A DNA stretch of 64,000 nt. Origin: Pomphorhynchus laevis. Taxonomy: Eukaryota > Acanthocephala > Palaeacanthocephala > Echinorhynchida > Pomphorhynchidae. The DNA lies in NCBI GenBank assembly GCA_012934845.2, contig WNNJ02001417.1:1-64000 (forward strand), written 5' to 3'. The first letter of the stretch is position 1; each line of letters starts with the position of its first letter. This document shows positions 42,520 through 55,804 of this stretch, one piece after another. The notes under the pieces are model-generated. The model saw nothing but the letters and a program-made list of their open reading frames with translations. It was not told where the DNA came from and made no database searches. Both the position numbers and the translations under genes were made by a program.

Positions 42520-45500
42520 TTTATAAATACTTACAATTTTCTAGATTTTCCGCTCACTTCGCTCGCGGACAGAAAAGTACAAAATTTCCAGATTATCATG
42601 ACCATGACCAAACGCAAGACTACAATGACAGCTACGAAGACAAAGACATCTAAAAGACAGCTACGACTAACAGCAACTGTGCTCAACTACAAGTACAGTG
42701 CTAGACACACGACCGCAGTGTTTGCACCAAAATCGCATGCAACGACAGTATGTCTGAAGAATACTTCCTGTGTGGATTTTGTGCCAACAAACTAATCCGC
42801 AACCTCTCCCTCAACACACATCAACCACCAACACGTCTACACAAGCTACCTCCGTCGTTTCCGATGTCATTTATCCACCTACTGATCCTGACACCGTATA
42901 CACTTCCCATCAAATGTCATCTTCACTCCTCGACACCCTATCCTGTCCCTCCTATCTCGTTTCTCAAAAACCTACATCAATCAATCAAAATTACATACAT
43001 CAACATACACGATCCTTCCACTCATAACCTTCACTCACATCGCTTTCCACCCTTTATATTATCCATATCCTCTTTGTCTCCCATTGTCGAACCTACTCCT
43101 TTCATATCGTCAACTCCAAGCTCTCCACTCGTGACCTAACCAACTTACGTCACTGGTTCTCCTTCACGAAAACGCTTTCCTTCTCGCGATCGTTGCGTCA
43201 TCGTAACCAATATCACTCCTTATCTCCACAAACACGTCTCGACCACAAATTGTTTCGCCTTCAGATCCATCCTCTCGTCTCTTGTTCCCGCAGATAACCC
43301 ATCATTTTTCAACATCTCTCCTGTTGCATTCATCCGCCTAAACAAATCTTCTCAATCTAATCCTTCTCAGCCCCTCTCTTGAAAATTGTATTCAAGCATC
43401 ACTCTCACGGGCCCTTTGTCCTCTCCCAACGATTAAAATTCATATCATTTTCAGCAACTCGCATTTCCCCGATCGCACCTCTTCCGAAATCGCTCAACTC
43501 TATACAATTCGCATAGAAAAAGGCGTCGCGAAAAAAAACGGCGAAACAACTCTCTCCACCGGAAACATCGACGGAAATTTTCAAGCTGTTCACACATGCC
43601 CCAAAATTCGATGGCACTCCATCTCCCGTCTGTGTCTTCTCCACTAGCCTCTATCACCACCACACACGGTTTCCGCAACGGCCTAATGAACACTATATAT
43701 ATTATCAAAAATCCGATATCATCCTCAACCTCTTCACAAAGCAATCAATCGATATCTTCTGCATCACCGAATTCTGACACTGCTAATGATGACCTCTATA
43801 TTTGCCGTCTGCTTTCTGCCTATTGCTCACTAGTCAAATCCGCCAGCCCCCTCAGCTCATTCCCTTCTAAATTCTCTAATCATGGCAGCATTGTCGCATT
43901 CGCCCGTCACCCCGCGTATCTTCGCAAAATCACTCCCCATTTCAGTCCTTGCTCTTTTGAATTGTTCACTTGTCGTTCTTCTAGCTCGATCACTCGGAAT
44001 CTCACCATTGTATACCGTCATGGTTAATCAGCTCCTACATCTCTATTTTTCACCAAACTCGTTGAACTGCTTTCACACTATTCTTTGTCCTCAATCCCTT
44101 CACTCATTCTTGGCGACTTCAACACCCGCCTCGAATGCCCCTCTTCCACCAATTCCATCCGGTTCATCAACATTATATTCAGCTACAATTACAAACTCAT
44201 CTCTACTGCCCATATATATGTATATATATTGTAAAATACTCGACATTATCTCTGTTCACAATCGTTTTACGGCCTACACCTCACTGTCTATCTCCGATGC
44301 TGGTCTATCCGATCACTTTCTTGTCACCCTTGATCTCACTTTCAACCACATCCATCTCCACACACCTACCATCCTACGTCGCTCTTGAAGAAATCTTGTC
44401 ATACACCATCTCTGCTCTGCCTTACCAAAATCGTCTCTATTGTCTCCCAAATAACGTCTTCCTCTCCACACGATCTCGCCTCACTTTACGACTATGAACT
44501 TACATCCATTCTCGATCTTCTCTTGCTCTTAAAACATCAGCATAATCGTCGCTTGCACGTGCCCCATGGTTGGACATCCAATGTCTACACTTAAAGTGTC
44601 CACTCCGTCATGCTTTTCGAGTCAATCACAGCTCTCTCAGACGTTATATGCGCTCGCTCATTTCGTCTCTTCGTGATTTATATCTTGATCTTCGCCGGTC
44701 TCATCTCAACCTACTACGTACCAAATGGAACTCCTTCTGGCAGCATAAAGTCATCATTTAATTCAACTCTAAGTCTCTATGGCATACTTTTAACTCAATC
44801 CTTTCTCGCTCATCTTCTTCTTGCAAAATGGAACTCCTTCTGGTAGCATAAAGTCATCATGTTATTCAACTCTAAGTCTCTATGGCATACTTGTAACTCC
44901 TTTCTCGCTCCTCTTCGTCCATGATTATTCGTCATTTCTCTAGATCAAAGTATCAGCGTTGCTCTCTCAAACCACCCAATCCATCCCATGCTAATCTTCT
45001 CCGCCTCGCCTCATACTCCCGGAACTCTTTCATCTTCTCCATGTTTCACCTTCCCGAGTCTCATCTGTCCTCATGGCCTTGCCCAACAACACCTCATTTG
45101 CATATCCTCTGCCTAACCTATACTTAAAAGTCGAATCTTCTCCTTACAATGAAGATCCGCCATCGTTCGTCCCCTCCTTAAGAAACAATCACTCTACCCA
45201 CCCATTCCTTCATGCTATCGATTCATTTCACTCCCTACTTTTTCTACACTCTTAGACCGCCTCATTTTAATACAGATCAACGTTTATCTCTCTTTATCCA
45301 ATCTGTACCCTCCTTTCCAATACAATTTCCGCTCTAATCACTCCACAGAAATCCCCTGTGATGAAAGTTTAAAACGACTTACTATTTTTTGCGACAAGGA
45401 TCTTTATAGTGTTATCATCTCCATCGACCTGCCCTCCGCCTTCGATATCGTAAAACAATCCATCCTCTTTACTCAACTTTTTATGATTACGGCATTTCTT

Positions 45501-46610
45501 CCCCCTCAATATCATGGTTTGCCTCAAATCTATCCGGCCGTTCTATTTTGCGTCTGTTCTAATTCATCATAATTCCCTCACATCTATATTTTCTGAGGAT
45601 TCCACAAGGTTCAGTCTGAGATCTCCTGCTTTTATCTCTTCTGCTTGGCGATCTCTCTCCGTTTATCAAACCTTACTCTTTTAACGTCATGCAATGCGCC
45701 GAATACATACTCATCTATGATCAGGCACCCGCCCATCGCATACACGATATCTGCATTTCTGAATCCAACTGCCTTTATTCTATCTACAAGCGTATCTCCC
45801 ATCTTTGTCTCATTCTAAACCCCGACAAGTCCAAAATAATGTGGAACCTCCCCCCGACAACCTAACATATATTGTCCCCCTGTATCTTTTGTCTCGTCAA
45901 TCATCCCCACAGTCCATAATCTCACTTTCTTAGGCTTCCATTTCGATGATCACCTTTCCCTTAAACCCTTCGTCCGTGACAAGGTCCGCTTGTCTAACTT
46001 AATTCTCCGTGACATCCGCCGTATCCGCCCCCTTATCGACTTTCGTTCTTGTATGTATCTTCTTTCATCTCTTCTTTTCCCTAAAATCGATTACTGCCTT
46101 AGCCTTTTCGCCAATTCTCCACAATCCATCATCCTACCCCTACAACGCATAATCAACTCCGCCGTTCGAGTGCTCTTTCGTCTCCGTCGCTTTGACCACA
46201 CATCCACATATTTTGCCCAACTCTCCTGGCATACCATCCACATCCGCATCAAACTCCGCCTTCTTCTCGTAACTTTTCGTCTCATCGCTGTCGGCTCCCC
46301 ATCGTTCATCAACCTTCCTTTCTTAGACGACACTCGTTCCACCTCGCTATCGCTGCGTTCCCATCATACCCTCTTACTCCACGTTCCTAATTACTCAAAC
46401 AACAACGGTCTCCGATCCTTCCTCGTCGCCGCCTCACTTGCATGGAATCAACTCCCTCTCGACGTCCGCCGCGCCCCCTCCTTTATCACATTCAAACACC
46501 TCCTCCTTTCACACCCTCTCGACACATGATTTACATTTTTGTTTTGTTGTAGTCATGTAAGCGTGCGCTGGCACGCATTTGCCACCTTAAAATAAATCTT
46601 TTTTTTTATT
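42520..46610 (+). mobile_element. L-B family LINE, decayed near full-length copy
   Basis: ORF1 remnant (42600-43600) includes a Cys cluster in MSEEYFLCGFCANKLIRN and a C-terminal GNIDGNFQAVHTCPKI. ORF2 begins near 43604 (MALHLPSVSSPL) and runs to 46529 with over ten frame changes: NHGSIVAFARHPA, AYTSLSISDAGLSDHFL, LTFLGFHFDDHLS-like and WNQLPLDVRRAPSF. An internal segment at about 44725-44800 is repeated at 44826-44900. The 3' end has the hairpin GCGTGC-GCTG-GCACGC (46561-46576) and TTGCCACCTTAAAATAAA. Higher GC than its surroundings. Confidence 0.85.
45990..46529 (+). pseudogene. L-B LINE ORF2 C-terminal 179 codons
   Basis: The longest open stretch of this copy: SNLILRDIRRIRPLIDFRSC, FPKIDYCLSLFANSPQSIIL, LPFLDDTRSTSLSLRS, ASLAWNQLPLDVRRAP, ending with a TGA at 46527-46529. 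It is very close to the 27.0 kb and 58.0 kb copies, so this subfamily spread recently. Confidence 0.85.
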
Positions 46611-47008
46611 TTTAATTTTGTCGCTTAAATTTGTCGCTAATAACGATATTACGCTTAAAATTTTTAATTTTGTGGCTTAAATCTGTCGCTAAGAACGATA
46701 TTACACTCAAAATTATTTTACTGAAAAATAATTAAATTGCGTATATCTAAGAAAAAGTAAAAAATTTACTTTTTATTAAAAAAGTAGAAACTTAGTATTA
46801 AAAATTTTAATCTTCATTAATTAGTCGACACAGCTAGAAGTTTGAAAAGAAGGAACCTTTCACGCACTGTCGGCATATTTAAATTTTTTAATCATAAGGA
46901 AGATATCGTACATGCGGACATAATTTGGTAAACTGTCGAAATATGAGCTCTAATTGATCAAGTTATGTACACGTATACGGAAAGACTGGTGGCGACAAAT
47001 ATTCTAAT
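46611..47008. other. Spacer before the LTR element
   Basis: AT-rich. A short unit (TTTTTAATTTTGTCGCTTAA and following) is repeated at about 46605 and 46661. No gene seen. Confidence 0.5.
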
Positions 47009-47013
47009 ATCGG

Positions 47014-47100
47014 TGTTGTAAACACCAAAACGTGGTTTTATTCAACACAATCTATAATGATAGTTAATAAACAAGAATATTAGTTTAAAAGATCATAACA
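47014..47100 (-). repeat. 3' LTR (87 bp)
   Basis: Direct repeat of 50598-50683, starting TG and ending CA on the + strand. GGGAAGAA on the coding strand, just inside, is a plausible polypurine tract. Flanked by ATCGG at 47009-47013. Confidence 0.9.
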
Positions 47101-50100
47101 TTCTTCCCAGCTTCAAAATCTTCATTAACGGTATCGCGCTGGCTTTCTTCGGAGACGCGTAGATCTTCGTAATTGTTCTTTTGGATTTAGCGCAAGCTCA
47201 TTGACTCTGCCAAAGTTATTCAGTTCCTGTGGACCCCCACAATCGGAAATAGTGTTGTCAATCGTATTCGGTAAGTCGATGTGCAAATCTTGTTTAGTAT
47301 CGATCGTATCGTTTAACGCCTGAATATCTTGATTTTGAGTTGAGTCCATCATTTTGTAATGTTGCATCGATTGATCAAGCGATTGACGTTGCCCTGTTCT
47401 TATCTCTCCACTGGGAGCCAGATGCTGTGTCGATACCTTTGATATTCGTCCGGAATCATCTCGTACTGTTGAATAGGCAACATTGAAATCTAGTAATTCA
47501 GCTTCATCTACGATAGGATCGTACTTAAAGACCTGTTGAATCGCTATACAAGCACCCTGTTAGATGTCAGCCAATCGGGTAAGCTCTGAGTGCTTGGTAG
47601 TTTTCTTGTAAATGTAAAAAATCGTTGATGTGGAGTAGCGTTTGTAGCGGTACAGAGAAGGCCATGTATTGCTGATAGTGCAGATGGTAATACTTCCTCC
47701 TATTTTCCAAGACTAAGCCCGCGCATTTCGAGACCCAATAATATTGTTTTCCATAAAGTTCCATTCATCCTCTCGCATTGCGAATTGCCTTGAGGTCTAA
47801 ATGGAGTTGTGTGGCTGCTGGATACCCCCATGCTCAGGAGCCATTCTTTTAATTCTCGAGACAAAACAGCAGAACCACAGTCTGAGTGTATATAGCACGG
47901 GCAGCCGCATAGAGAAAAAACTTGACTTAAACATCTTTGAACAGTTTGAGCTGAGACATCTCGAACCGCAAAACCAAATGGGTATCTACTGAATTCGTCA
48001 ATCATAGTAAGTAGATATGTTGATCCATTGCTAGACTTTGGAAGCGGACCTTTGAAGTCTATAGAAAGACGGTCCATTGGTGACATAGATTTGATAAGAT
48101 GAAGATCGACTTCAGTTGTAAAAAATCTGGGTTTTATTTTACAACATACCTTACACGACGTGATCATTTGACGAACATCGTTGGTAGAGTAGGGCAAGTT
48201 CTGGGTCCTTATGTAATGCATCATACGTGAAACTCCTGGATGCATTAGCTTTTCATGTATTGTTCTAAGCGAGTCATTACTCTGCAGGACTGCACAAACA
48301 TCGCGTGACATGATATCAGCTGAAAAATTCCCATTGCCGGATCGATAGTGTATGTCATATTTGTAGTTGGACAGTTCCATCCTCCATCGAGCAAGTTTCT
48401 CGTTCTTAATTTCCCAGCTCGTTTCCAATCAAACATGAACGAAACTGACTTTTGATCAGTAATCAATATAAACGGACGTGGCGCAAGGTAATGCTTCCAA
48501 TGTCGAATAGCTTCAACAATGGCGTATGCCTCTTTCTCTATAATGTGATGTTTCCTCTCGTATTGATTAAGAGTTCGGGAGAAAAATGCCACCGGTCGTT
48601 TGTTTTGCAGTAGGGTTGCCCCAATTGCGGTATTTGAAGCGTCTGTCTCAAGTGTAAATGGAATGGTCTCGTCAATAACATTAATAGTAGCATTTATAAT
48701 GTCTTTCTTGATTTCCTTAATCGCATTTACTGCTATGTACTTCAAGGGGAACTCGATATTTGGCGTGGTAAGTGCGGATATCTTTGCGGAAAATTGTTTT
48801 ATCCATTTGCTATAATAAGCAAAAAAGCCCATTAGTCTTTGAAGAGATGGTTTATCAGTGGGTATCTTGAGGTTATGAACAGCTGATAGTCGAGAGGGAT
48901 CCGGTTTGAGTATCCCATGTTGTATCTCATAGCCAAGTGTGCGTATACACTGTACACCGTATTGGCATTTGTCAGTATTGGTTTCAAGCGAATATTTAGC
49001 AATAGCTTCTTGGAATTGTTTCAGATTATTGTCATGTTCATTCTTTGTAATTCCACACACAATAATGTCGTCTAGGTAAGAGTACACTTTCTGAAGATTG
49101 TTAACTTCAATGAATTTGTTTATGTATCTTTGGAATCCCGAAACATCATTGGTGATCCCCATTGGAATTTTTCTCAACTGATATAGGTTTCCCGCGGCTT
49201 CAAAGGCGGTCATATGTCTCTCGGAAGGATTGATGTCGATTTGATCGTACGCTTCCTTCAAGTCAATTTGTGAGTAATATTTATTTTTCGCGATTTCATT
49301 CACTAGTTCACTGATTTTAGGAAGCGGGTACGCGTCGAGAAGAGTAAATCGATTAATGGTACGGAAAAATCAACGACCAGGCGTTTGCGCCTGTTTGGAC
49401 GGGATACAATAACTACTTGAGCTCTCCATGGGGACGTGCTCTCTTCAATTACCCCTTTTGATAACATTCGGTTTATTTCGTTTCGAATAAACAGCTGATC
49501 ATCGTTATTAAATTGTCTGCTTTTTGTGGTGATTGGGTGAACGTTATTACTGAGGTTTCTGAACAACAGTGGCGTTTTAATGTGCCCTACTGATGCTGCA
49601 AATATTTTTACATCAGGAAGCGGTCCACCGAAATTGATTGATAGGTTTTTGTGTGATCACAAAAATGGCAAACCCAAAATAGCGTTCGTGCACAAATGGG
49701 GATTACGAAAAATTGAACGTAGTCGTAGCGTTCGGTTTTGAGAATGAAATTTAGTGTGCATTTACCAATAACCTTCTGCGTTGTATTTGCTGCGAGTATA
49801 ACCTCAATATCCGCCGGAATGATTCTTACTAAAAGAGCCCGTGCAATGTCAGCATCCAAGAAATTTAGGGAACTTCCTGTATCAATGAGGGCTTTCGATA
49901 AAGTGGTTTTTAATTGTGAATCATTTTTCGTGTTGATCGTTGACAATAAAACGGCGGATGAAGATTCAGCGTTTAGCTTGGAGGATTTACATACTCGAGC
50001 GTAATGGCCGACCTTATGACATTTTCTACATACGACATCTTTTGCCGGACAATTCAATCTCGAGTGTCTTAAACCTCCACAGAAATAGCATTGTTGTTTT

Positions 50101-50597
50101 GTATTTGATTTCGATAGTACACCCATTCGATCAGCATATTCAGCTTCCGTAGTTTTATCTTCTCTTGTAGTTTTGGTCTGTAGACAGTTTGATTCATTAG
50201 AATATCTAACGGATGCGACATTCTCTTGAAATTTAGATTCCTCCCGATCTCGGAGATACAGCGTCATGCTTTGCTGTGCAGTAGTTAATGACTTGGCGAC
50301 ATTTACTGCTCGTGCCAGGTCTAATTGCTCGAACTCGAGTAATCGTTGACGAACGGAATCGGAAGCAAGACCACGAATGAAAGCGTCTTAAACAAAATCT
50401 TTCCTTGCTTCCTCGGCAGTGACTGCTTTGAAATGACATTCCCTTGAAAGTGAGTGTAATTTCTTTTGACTATCACTGTCGTCTACCGCTATGTCGAATC
50501 TTTCGAGCCGGATGTTGTTGACTTGACTAGTTGAATCTGATAGAATCGATTGATCGATCGCTGTGTCTGTCGCAGACGTCATTTGTGTTGAATAAAT

Positions 50598-50683
50598 TGT
50601 TGTAAACACCAAACGTGGTTTTATTCAACACAATCTATAATGATAGTTAATAAACAAGAATATTAGTTTATAAGATAATAACA
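50598..50683 (-). repeat. 5' LTR (86 bp)
   Basis: Starts TG and ends CA; ATCGG follows at 50684-50688. Just inside the element, at the usual primer-binding position, 14 bases are exactly complementary to a segment of this LTR. Confidence 0.9.
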
Positions 50684-50880
50684 ATCGGTCTTATAAGAGC
50701 ATTAAATTATTATTATTCCAATACATACCAAAGCCAAAAGGCTATTCAGGCAGAGTCCAAAAAAAATAATAAAACAAAAGCAAATGGTCAGTCAACGTAG
50801 CTAATTAGGGTATTCCAGTGATAGTGTTGAATGGCGGCATTGTTCATGTATCCATTTGTAGCATCGTGATTTAAACGTTC

Positions 50881-53782
50881 TCAAACTGGGGCTGCAACGA
50901 CTTCCTCAGGCAACGAATTCCACATGTTAATTCCTCTCCTTGAGAGTCTATACACTTTTGGTAATCTGCCAAATCTAAATTTATACAAGACTCTGCTATG
51001 TCTCCGCAACTGATCTACCCGCCTAGTGATTACATCGGTGGGATAACCTACCACATCATTCGACATATGCCATATACATAGCATTTCCAAGGATATGAAC
51101 CTCTCACGTACCGACAACATCCCAATACGACTTAGACGTACATAATAGTCAATACCACTTAGGCAAATACAGAGCCTCGATCCGCGCCTAAGAATAGACT
51201 CCAGGTCTAATAGTTCTTGCTTAGTGACAGGGAAACAAGCCTGAATGCAGTACTCCAAGTGTGGCCTGACGATGGAGATGAATAACCTCTTAAACATGTG
51301 ACAGCTTAACCTGAGGAATGCATTTTTAATACAATATAACGCCCTAGTAGCTTTACCTAGAAAGAAGTCGGTGTTCAACTTTGTTTTCAAGGATCTATGG
51401 ACAATAATCCTAAATCCTTATGATGAGACACTTCCTTTAAGACCATATCTCCAATAAAGTACCTTAGAGTTTCAATAGGGCGACCTAGTTGCATGAGGAC
51501 ACATTTATCAACATTCAACCGTAGTCCGGTAGAATCGCACCACTTGATCAGGGAGTTTAGATCATTTTGTAACGATACTCGATCAGCAGGACTTCTAATG
51601 ATCGACCAAATCTTTAGATCGTCTGCAAACGCTAGATGAGAGCATGATAAGCGGAGTAGCAGATCATTAATAAAGATTATAAAGAGCAGTGGGCCAAGGA
51701 CTGATCCCTGCGGTACGCCAGAATTAATATTTACCGAATAAGAAAACACGCCCCCCACACAAACTCGGAAAGACCTATTCGATAGAAATTCCCTGACCCA
51801 CTCACAAATATATGAATGAAGTCCATAGTGATACAGTAAAGACACTATGCCGTCGTGTGGTACCCTATCAAAAGCTTTCGAAAAATCAAGGAATACTGTA
51901 TGAACCTGAAACCCAGCCCCCAGAGCATCAGCCCATTTTTCACGCGCAGTTAGTAGGTTAGTAAGCATGAACGTCCGATCCTGAAACCATGTTGAGATTC
52001 AACCAATATGTGATTACGATCCAAATGATCCCTGATTCTACTAGCAATGATTCTTTCTAAAAGTTTGCAGAATACGCTAGTTAAGCTAATGGGCCGAAAG
52101 TCCGCGCAAAAGCTAGCAGGATGCTTTTTGGGAATAGGCACCACAATTGCACACTTTCAACTGTCAGGAATCCAAGATGTATCTAAGCTGTATCTGAAGA
52201 ACATAGTTAAATCATTGCTCAGTTCGTTCGCTAAGGATTTGACGAGGAAGGGGGCAATATTGTCTGGTCCCGGAGATGTAAACGAATCGAGCTTCATTAC
52301 CTCGTTCAACACCTCATCCACTCTGAGTGGACGAACACAACACCGATGAGCAACCGGAACATACTTCCAACTAAAGTCATGCAGTTTGTTAGAGGTCAAA
52401 GCCTGTACCAAGAAGCCATCAGCTAAATGTTGGGCGATTAGAGACGGATCGGTCAAAGTTTCAGTTGGCGTTTGGATCGAGCTAATTGTGGCGACAAGAG
52501 TTCTGTTGTTTCTTACATAAGACCAAAACCTCCTAGGATTCAAAGATGCATCCCTGGCGATACTATCTTCGTACGAATAGCGTTTCTGAAATTTTAGCCG
52601 ATTGCATAAGTTCCGAGAGTCGATGTAGGCACGTTTTGAAGCAGAAGAACGCCTAAATTTGCGCCACAATTTGTTGCGGGATCTTATAGCATCAAGAAGC
52701 TCTCTGTCGAACCAAGGAGGATGTCCATGCTTGAACTTGCAGGCACGTAGCGGAGCAAAGATATCAGAAATTCGCATCAATTCATCATGGAGCAGATCAA
52801 AGACTACAGGAACCTCCAAACCGAAGTGGATACGAAGACTATCACAGATACCTTTTGGGAAGCTTGCAGCTAGTTGACTAGCATCAACACCTACCCAACA
52901 ACGTTTTTTAAAATTAGAGTTTTGTGAGGCTCTGTTGAACAGCGACAGCCGCATAGAGAGTACACAGTGATCGCTATTGCCAATTGGTGCGTCATAACGA
53001 ACACCTGAAACGTCACCCAAACACTTAGTAAAGACCAAATCGAGTATAGAAGGCGTCCCTGTCACACAAGTAGGTTCTTTAATATGTTGAACTAGTAGCA
53101 TCTCAAGTAACAGAAAGTCACTCAGTACTTTCCCAATTCCGTGAATTGGTCGTGAATGACTATTTTTCCAGTCTATTTGGGGGATATTGAAGTCACCCAG
53201 GAGCAAAATCAGAGGATACGAAGATAAACTCAGCAAATGTGATTTAAGAGAGTCAAATCTTAATTCATAGGACGGAGAACGGTAAAGGACGCAGAATCGG
53301 GATCGTTGACCATTTCCCAGTGTAAAAGCAAGACCTTCAAAGGAATAACCAATATCGTCGCGAAAAGCCGAGATTTTCGATACCAGGAGACTATTTCGCA
53401 CATAGGCGGCTACCCCACCTCCACGTTTACCACATGAGCGATCCGAACGTATTAGAAAATAGTTAGGGATGGCAACACAGTCATCCGAAATGTCAGAATG
53501 TAGCCATGTTTCGGTTATACAAAATACATCAAAACGTTTCGAAGCATCTATGAATTTAATTTCCGAGAACTGAGCCAGGAGACTACGAACATTTGAATAA
53601 CCGACAAAAATTTTCGTATAATGGGAAAATTTGACACGCTCGGTGACACTATCGAAGTCTACTAGTTTTCCTACACACGAACCATCACTACTAAAGAGGT
53701 CTGACTCTACAGAAGTAAGGGATGCCACCGGACAGTCGGACGCCACTTGACCACCCGAAAATGTCGGACACATAGGTTGCAC
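50881..53782 (-). pseudogene. L-C LINE ORF2 (endonuclease and reverse transcriptase)
   Basis: The start ATG at 53782 overlaps ORF1 by 76 bp. The first 541 codons are open: VGYSNVRSLLAQFSEI, ITETWLHSDISDD, KRGGGVAAYVRN, LLLGDFNIPQIDW, PIGNSDHCVLSM, then LDSFTSPGPDNIAPFL. A TGA at about 52154-52156 stands where Trp is expected. Frame changes follow near 51960 and 51390. RT boxes: FRPISLTSVFCKLLER, FLDFSKAFDRVPHD, GVPQGSVLGPLLFIIFINDL, LAFADDLKIWS. It ends GINMWNSLPEEVVAAPV. Confidence 0.88.
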
Positions 53783-55213
53783 TCACCACTTTCCAGCCGT
53801 CGATGCAGCTCGTTGAAAGCCTCGTGTCTTCTCAAACGATCTGCAGGAGATAAATCACGGAGTAAATGAAAATCAGAGCGCGATAATCTAAATGCATGCT
53901 TGAGTAGGAAGTCAACATGATCTTTTGAGTCTAGAACAACTTTTAAAAGTCTAGGTCTATCTGAAAGTTTCTTGCCTGGACGAAAAACTCTTCGAACTTT
54001 AAGACACTTCGCAACATCCACATCGCTCTGGAGAAAAATCTTAGAAAACACTGCGCGAAGATGCACAATATCGTCATCCAGTCTACTTTGGGGATTGTTA
54101 CTGAGAGATTCTTCAACACCGCTCACGATAACGTTTAACTCTCTTCTGGAGTTAAATTGTCTAGAGCTAAATTGTTTAGGGCTAGCAGACGGAACTAATG
54201 AAGAATGAGTCTCAGGGGCAATCGATGGCCATCGATGATTTGGAGGAATCACTGCATGTTGTTTATTATTTGGAAGGCTAACTATTTGTCGTAGATTATC
54301 TATAAGTCTAACTATAATCTGACTAGCCTTTGCAAGATCCTTAACGCTCTCAATTAACGGGGCTACTAGAGGAGCAACACATAAACTGCAGCGGGGATGC
54401 AGTTGCTGCGGGTAAGCACAAGGACGCTCACTACAATCGCTACCTAGAGGACAGTTTTGAGAACAATCACTGCCCGAGGAAGTGTTAACAGGATTTGACA
54501 AATCAACATTTGCATGCTTGAGGGCGGAACATTTGTTATCTACATCAAGACCGACGCTGCTCGAGTCCAATATATGGGGATGAACAATAGAATCCAAGAC
54601 AGGAAGTTGTTTGAAGGAGTAATCCATCACATTAGTCTCATGCAATGCATCCCTAACGAAGCATTGAGTTGAATTGTTATTGAATGGTATGATTGAACGA
54701 TCGCTTATTTCTAACTTCGACTGCTGCGTGAGAGAATGATTGAGTACATGAATAGCATTATTATTTCCTATCTCAGATAATTGTGGAGTGGCCGAAACAT
54801 CATCAATCCCTGACGACGAGCTGTCTGACTTTGAACGCTTCTGAACTCCGTTCTGGTTCGTTAATACTATGATCTTCCCCATCGTTGTGACTGTTTGAAT
54901 CTGCGTTCCTCTTTAAACCATGTATTGATACTTGCTCGTCACAATGGCCCTTGAACAACAAGGAGAGCAATTCGGAGACACAGAACCCACAAACAAAATC
55001 CCTAGACAGTAGCGATTTCGTCAGACAGGATGGAACGTTGACAGCTGTCCATATGTCGCATCCAGATCTGCTGCAAGAGACCTCGTGTTGCTGATACCCA
55101 GAGGAGGGGCTTGCTAATTTTGGTACAGTCTGATTGCGAGTACCGTTAATCTGCTGACTTGCTAAGCATTTTTTCGTTTCTGTCTTTGTTCTTGCCATCG
55201 ATTGTTGTGTCAA
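53707..55213 (-). pseudogene. L-C LINE ORF1
   Basis: From about 55213 (MTQQSMARTKTETKK). Zinc-finger-like module: SCSRSGCDIWTAV, then RDFVCGFCVSELLSLLF. One frame change near 54840. C-terminal domain: LNVIVSGVEESLSNNP, AKCLKVRRVFRPGKKLSDRP, RLLKVVLDSKDHVDFLL, LLRDLSPADRLRR, CVRHFRVVKWRPTVRW. The domain order equals that of the 36.7 kb copy, including the Cys spacing C-x4-C...C-x2-C. Confidence 0.83.
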
Positions 55214-55465
55214 CTCGCTTCGCTCGTTGTAATCGAATAAATGTGTGTTTAAGCTTGTGTATTCGTTGGGATTGCTTGTAAGTAGTTGTGTATTGTAAGT
55301 AGTAGCTTGTAAGTAGTAGTTGTATAGTCGATGTGAATTAATATATTATTATTAATCTCCAGATCCTTGTTTTGAAAGTTGGCGTCTTTAGAGTGAATTG
55401 TATGTTATTTTATTGTAATTTGTGTGTATATTAATCTCTCAAACTTTTTTAATGCACAACACGAA

Positions 55466-55800
55466 CGGGAGATGGATCTTTAAAGCAATTTTTGACGATA
55501 TAGGTCATTCTTCTTGCTGTGTTGCAAATCCTAACAGTGTTAGCACGTGCTTTAAGATTGTTTAAACCACAACAAGATCCTTAATAACTGCGTGGTAACA
55601 ACAAACAAGTTGCCGAGAAAATATTCTTGTCTCACATTGCATTGACCTAATGTCATGTGTCAACACTATTTAATATTCAATACGATTCCAGTGTTCAAGG
55701 AACATCGATGAACAATGTTTAATATATTTTGAAAGTTATTTCCATCCTTGTCAGTTTTAATCTATACACATACCTTTACATCATTGGCAATAGCTAAAAC
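55466..55800. other. Unassigned spacer
   Basis: No coding frame or repeat recognised. Confidence 0.45.
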
Positions 55801-55804
55801 ACTA

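Larger units (their letters stand above)
47014..50683 (-). mobile_element. Ty3/Gypsy LTR retrotransposon, broken fossil
   Basis: A 3.7-kb minus-strand element. Parts in order: 5' LTR (50598-50683), gag with a double zinc knuckle (CYFCGGLRHSRLNCP; CRKCHKVGHYARVC), protease (ALIDTGSSLNFLD), RT (YSYLDDIIVCG), RNase H (LETDASNTAIGATL), integrase (an H-C zinc-finger region, RLSIDFKGPLP, HSDCGSAV), a purine-rich tract and the 3' LTR (47014-47100). A 5-bp ATCGG duplication flanks it. The RT-RNaseH-integrase order defines Ty3/Gypsy; the exact clade is unclear. It is broken in roughly half a dozen places. LTRs differ by about 5%, so it is neither fresh nor ancient. LTRs of 86-87 bp are unusually short. 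Confidence 0.92.
50705..55465 (-). mobile_element. L-C family LINE, near full length
   Basis: A minus-strand CR1-like LINE of about 4.75 kb. The 5' UTR (55214-55465) carries GTAAGTAGTAG repeats, then come ORF1, an overlapping ORF2, a 3' hairpin AGCC-GGCT (50732-50743) and a tail of ATAATAAT. The Ty3/Gypsy fossil lies just 17 bp beyond its 3' end. It is a different subfamily from the 36.6 kb copy, at protein level clearly diverged. Confidence 0.87.

Noticed and set aside
46091-46342. Arg-rich minus ORF at 46.1 kb and its twins at 27.2 and 58.2 kb
   Set aside because: The same antisense shadow recurs with each L-B copy; it follows from the codon use of ORF2.
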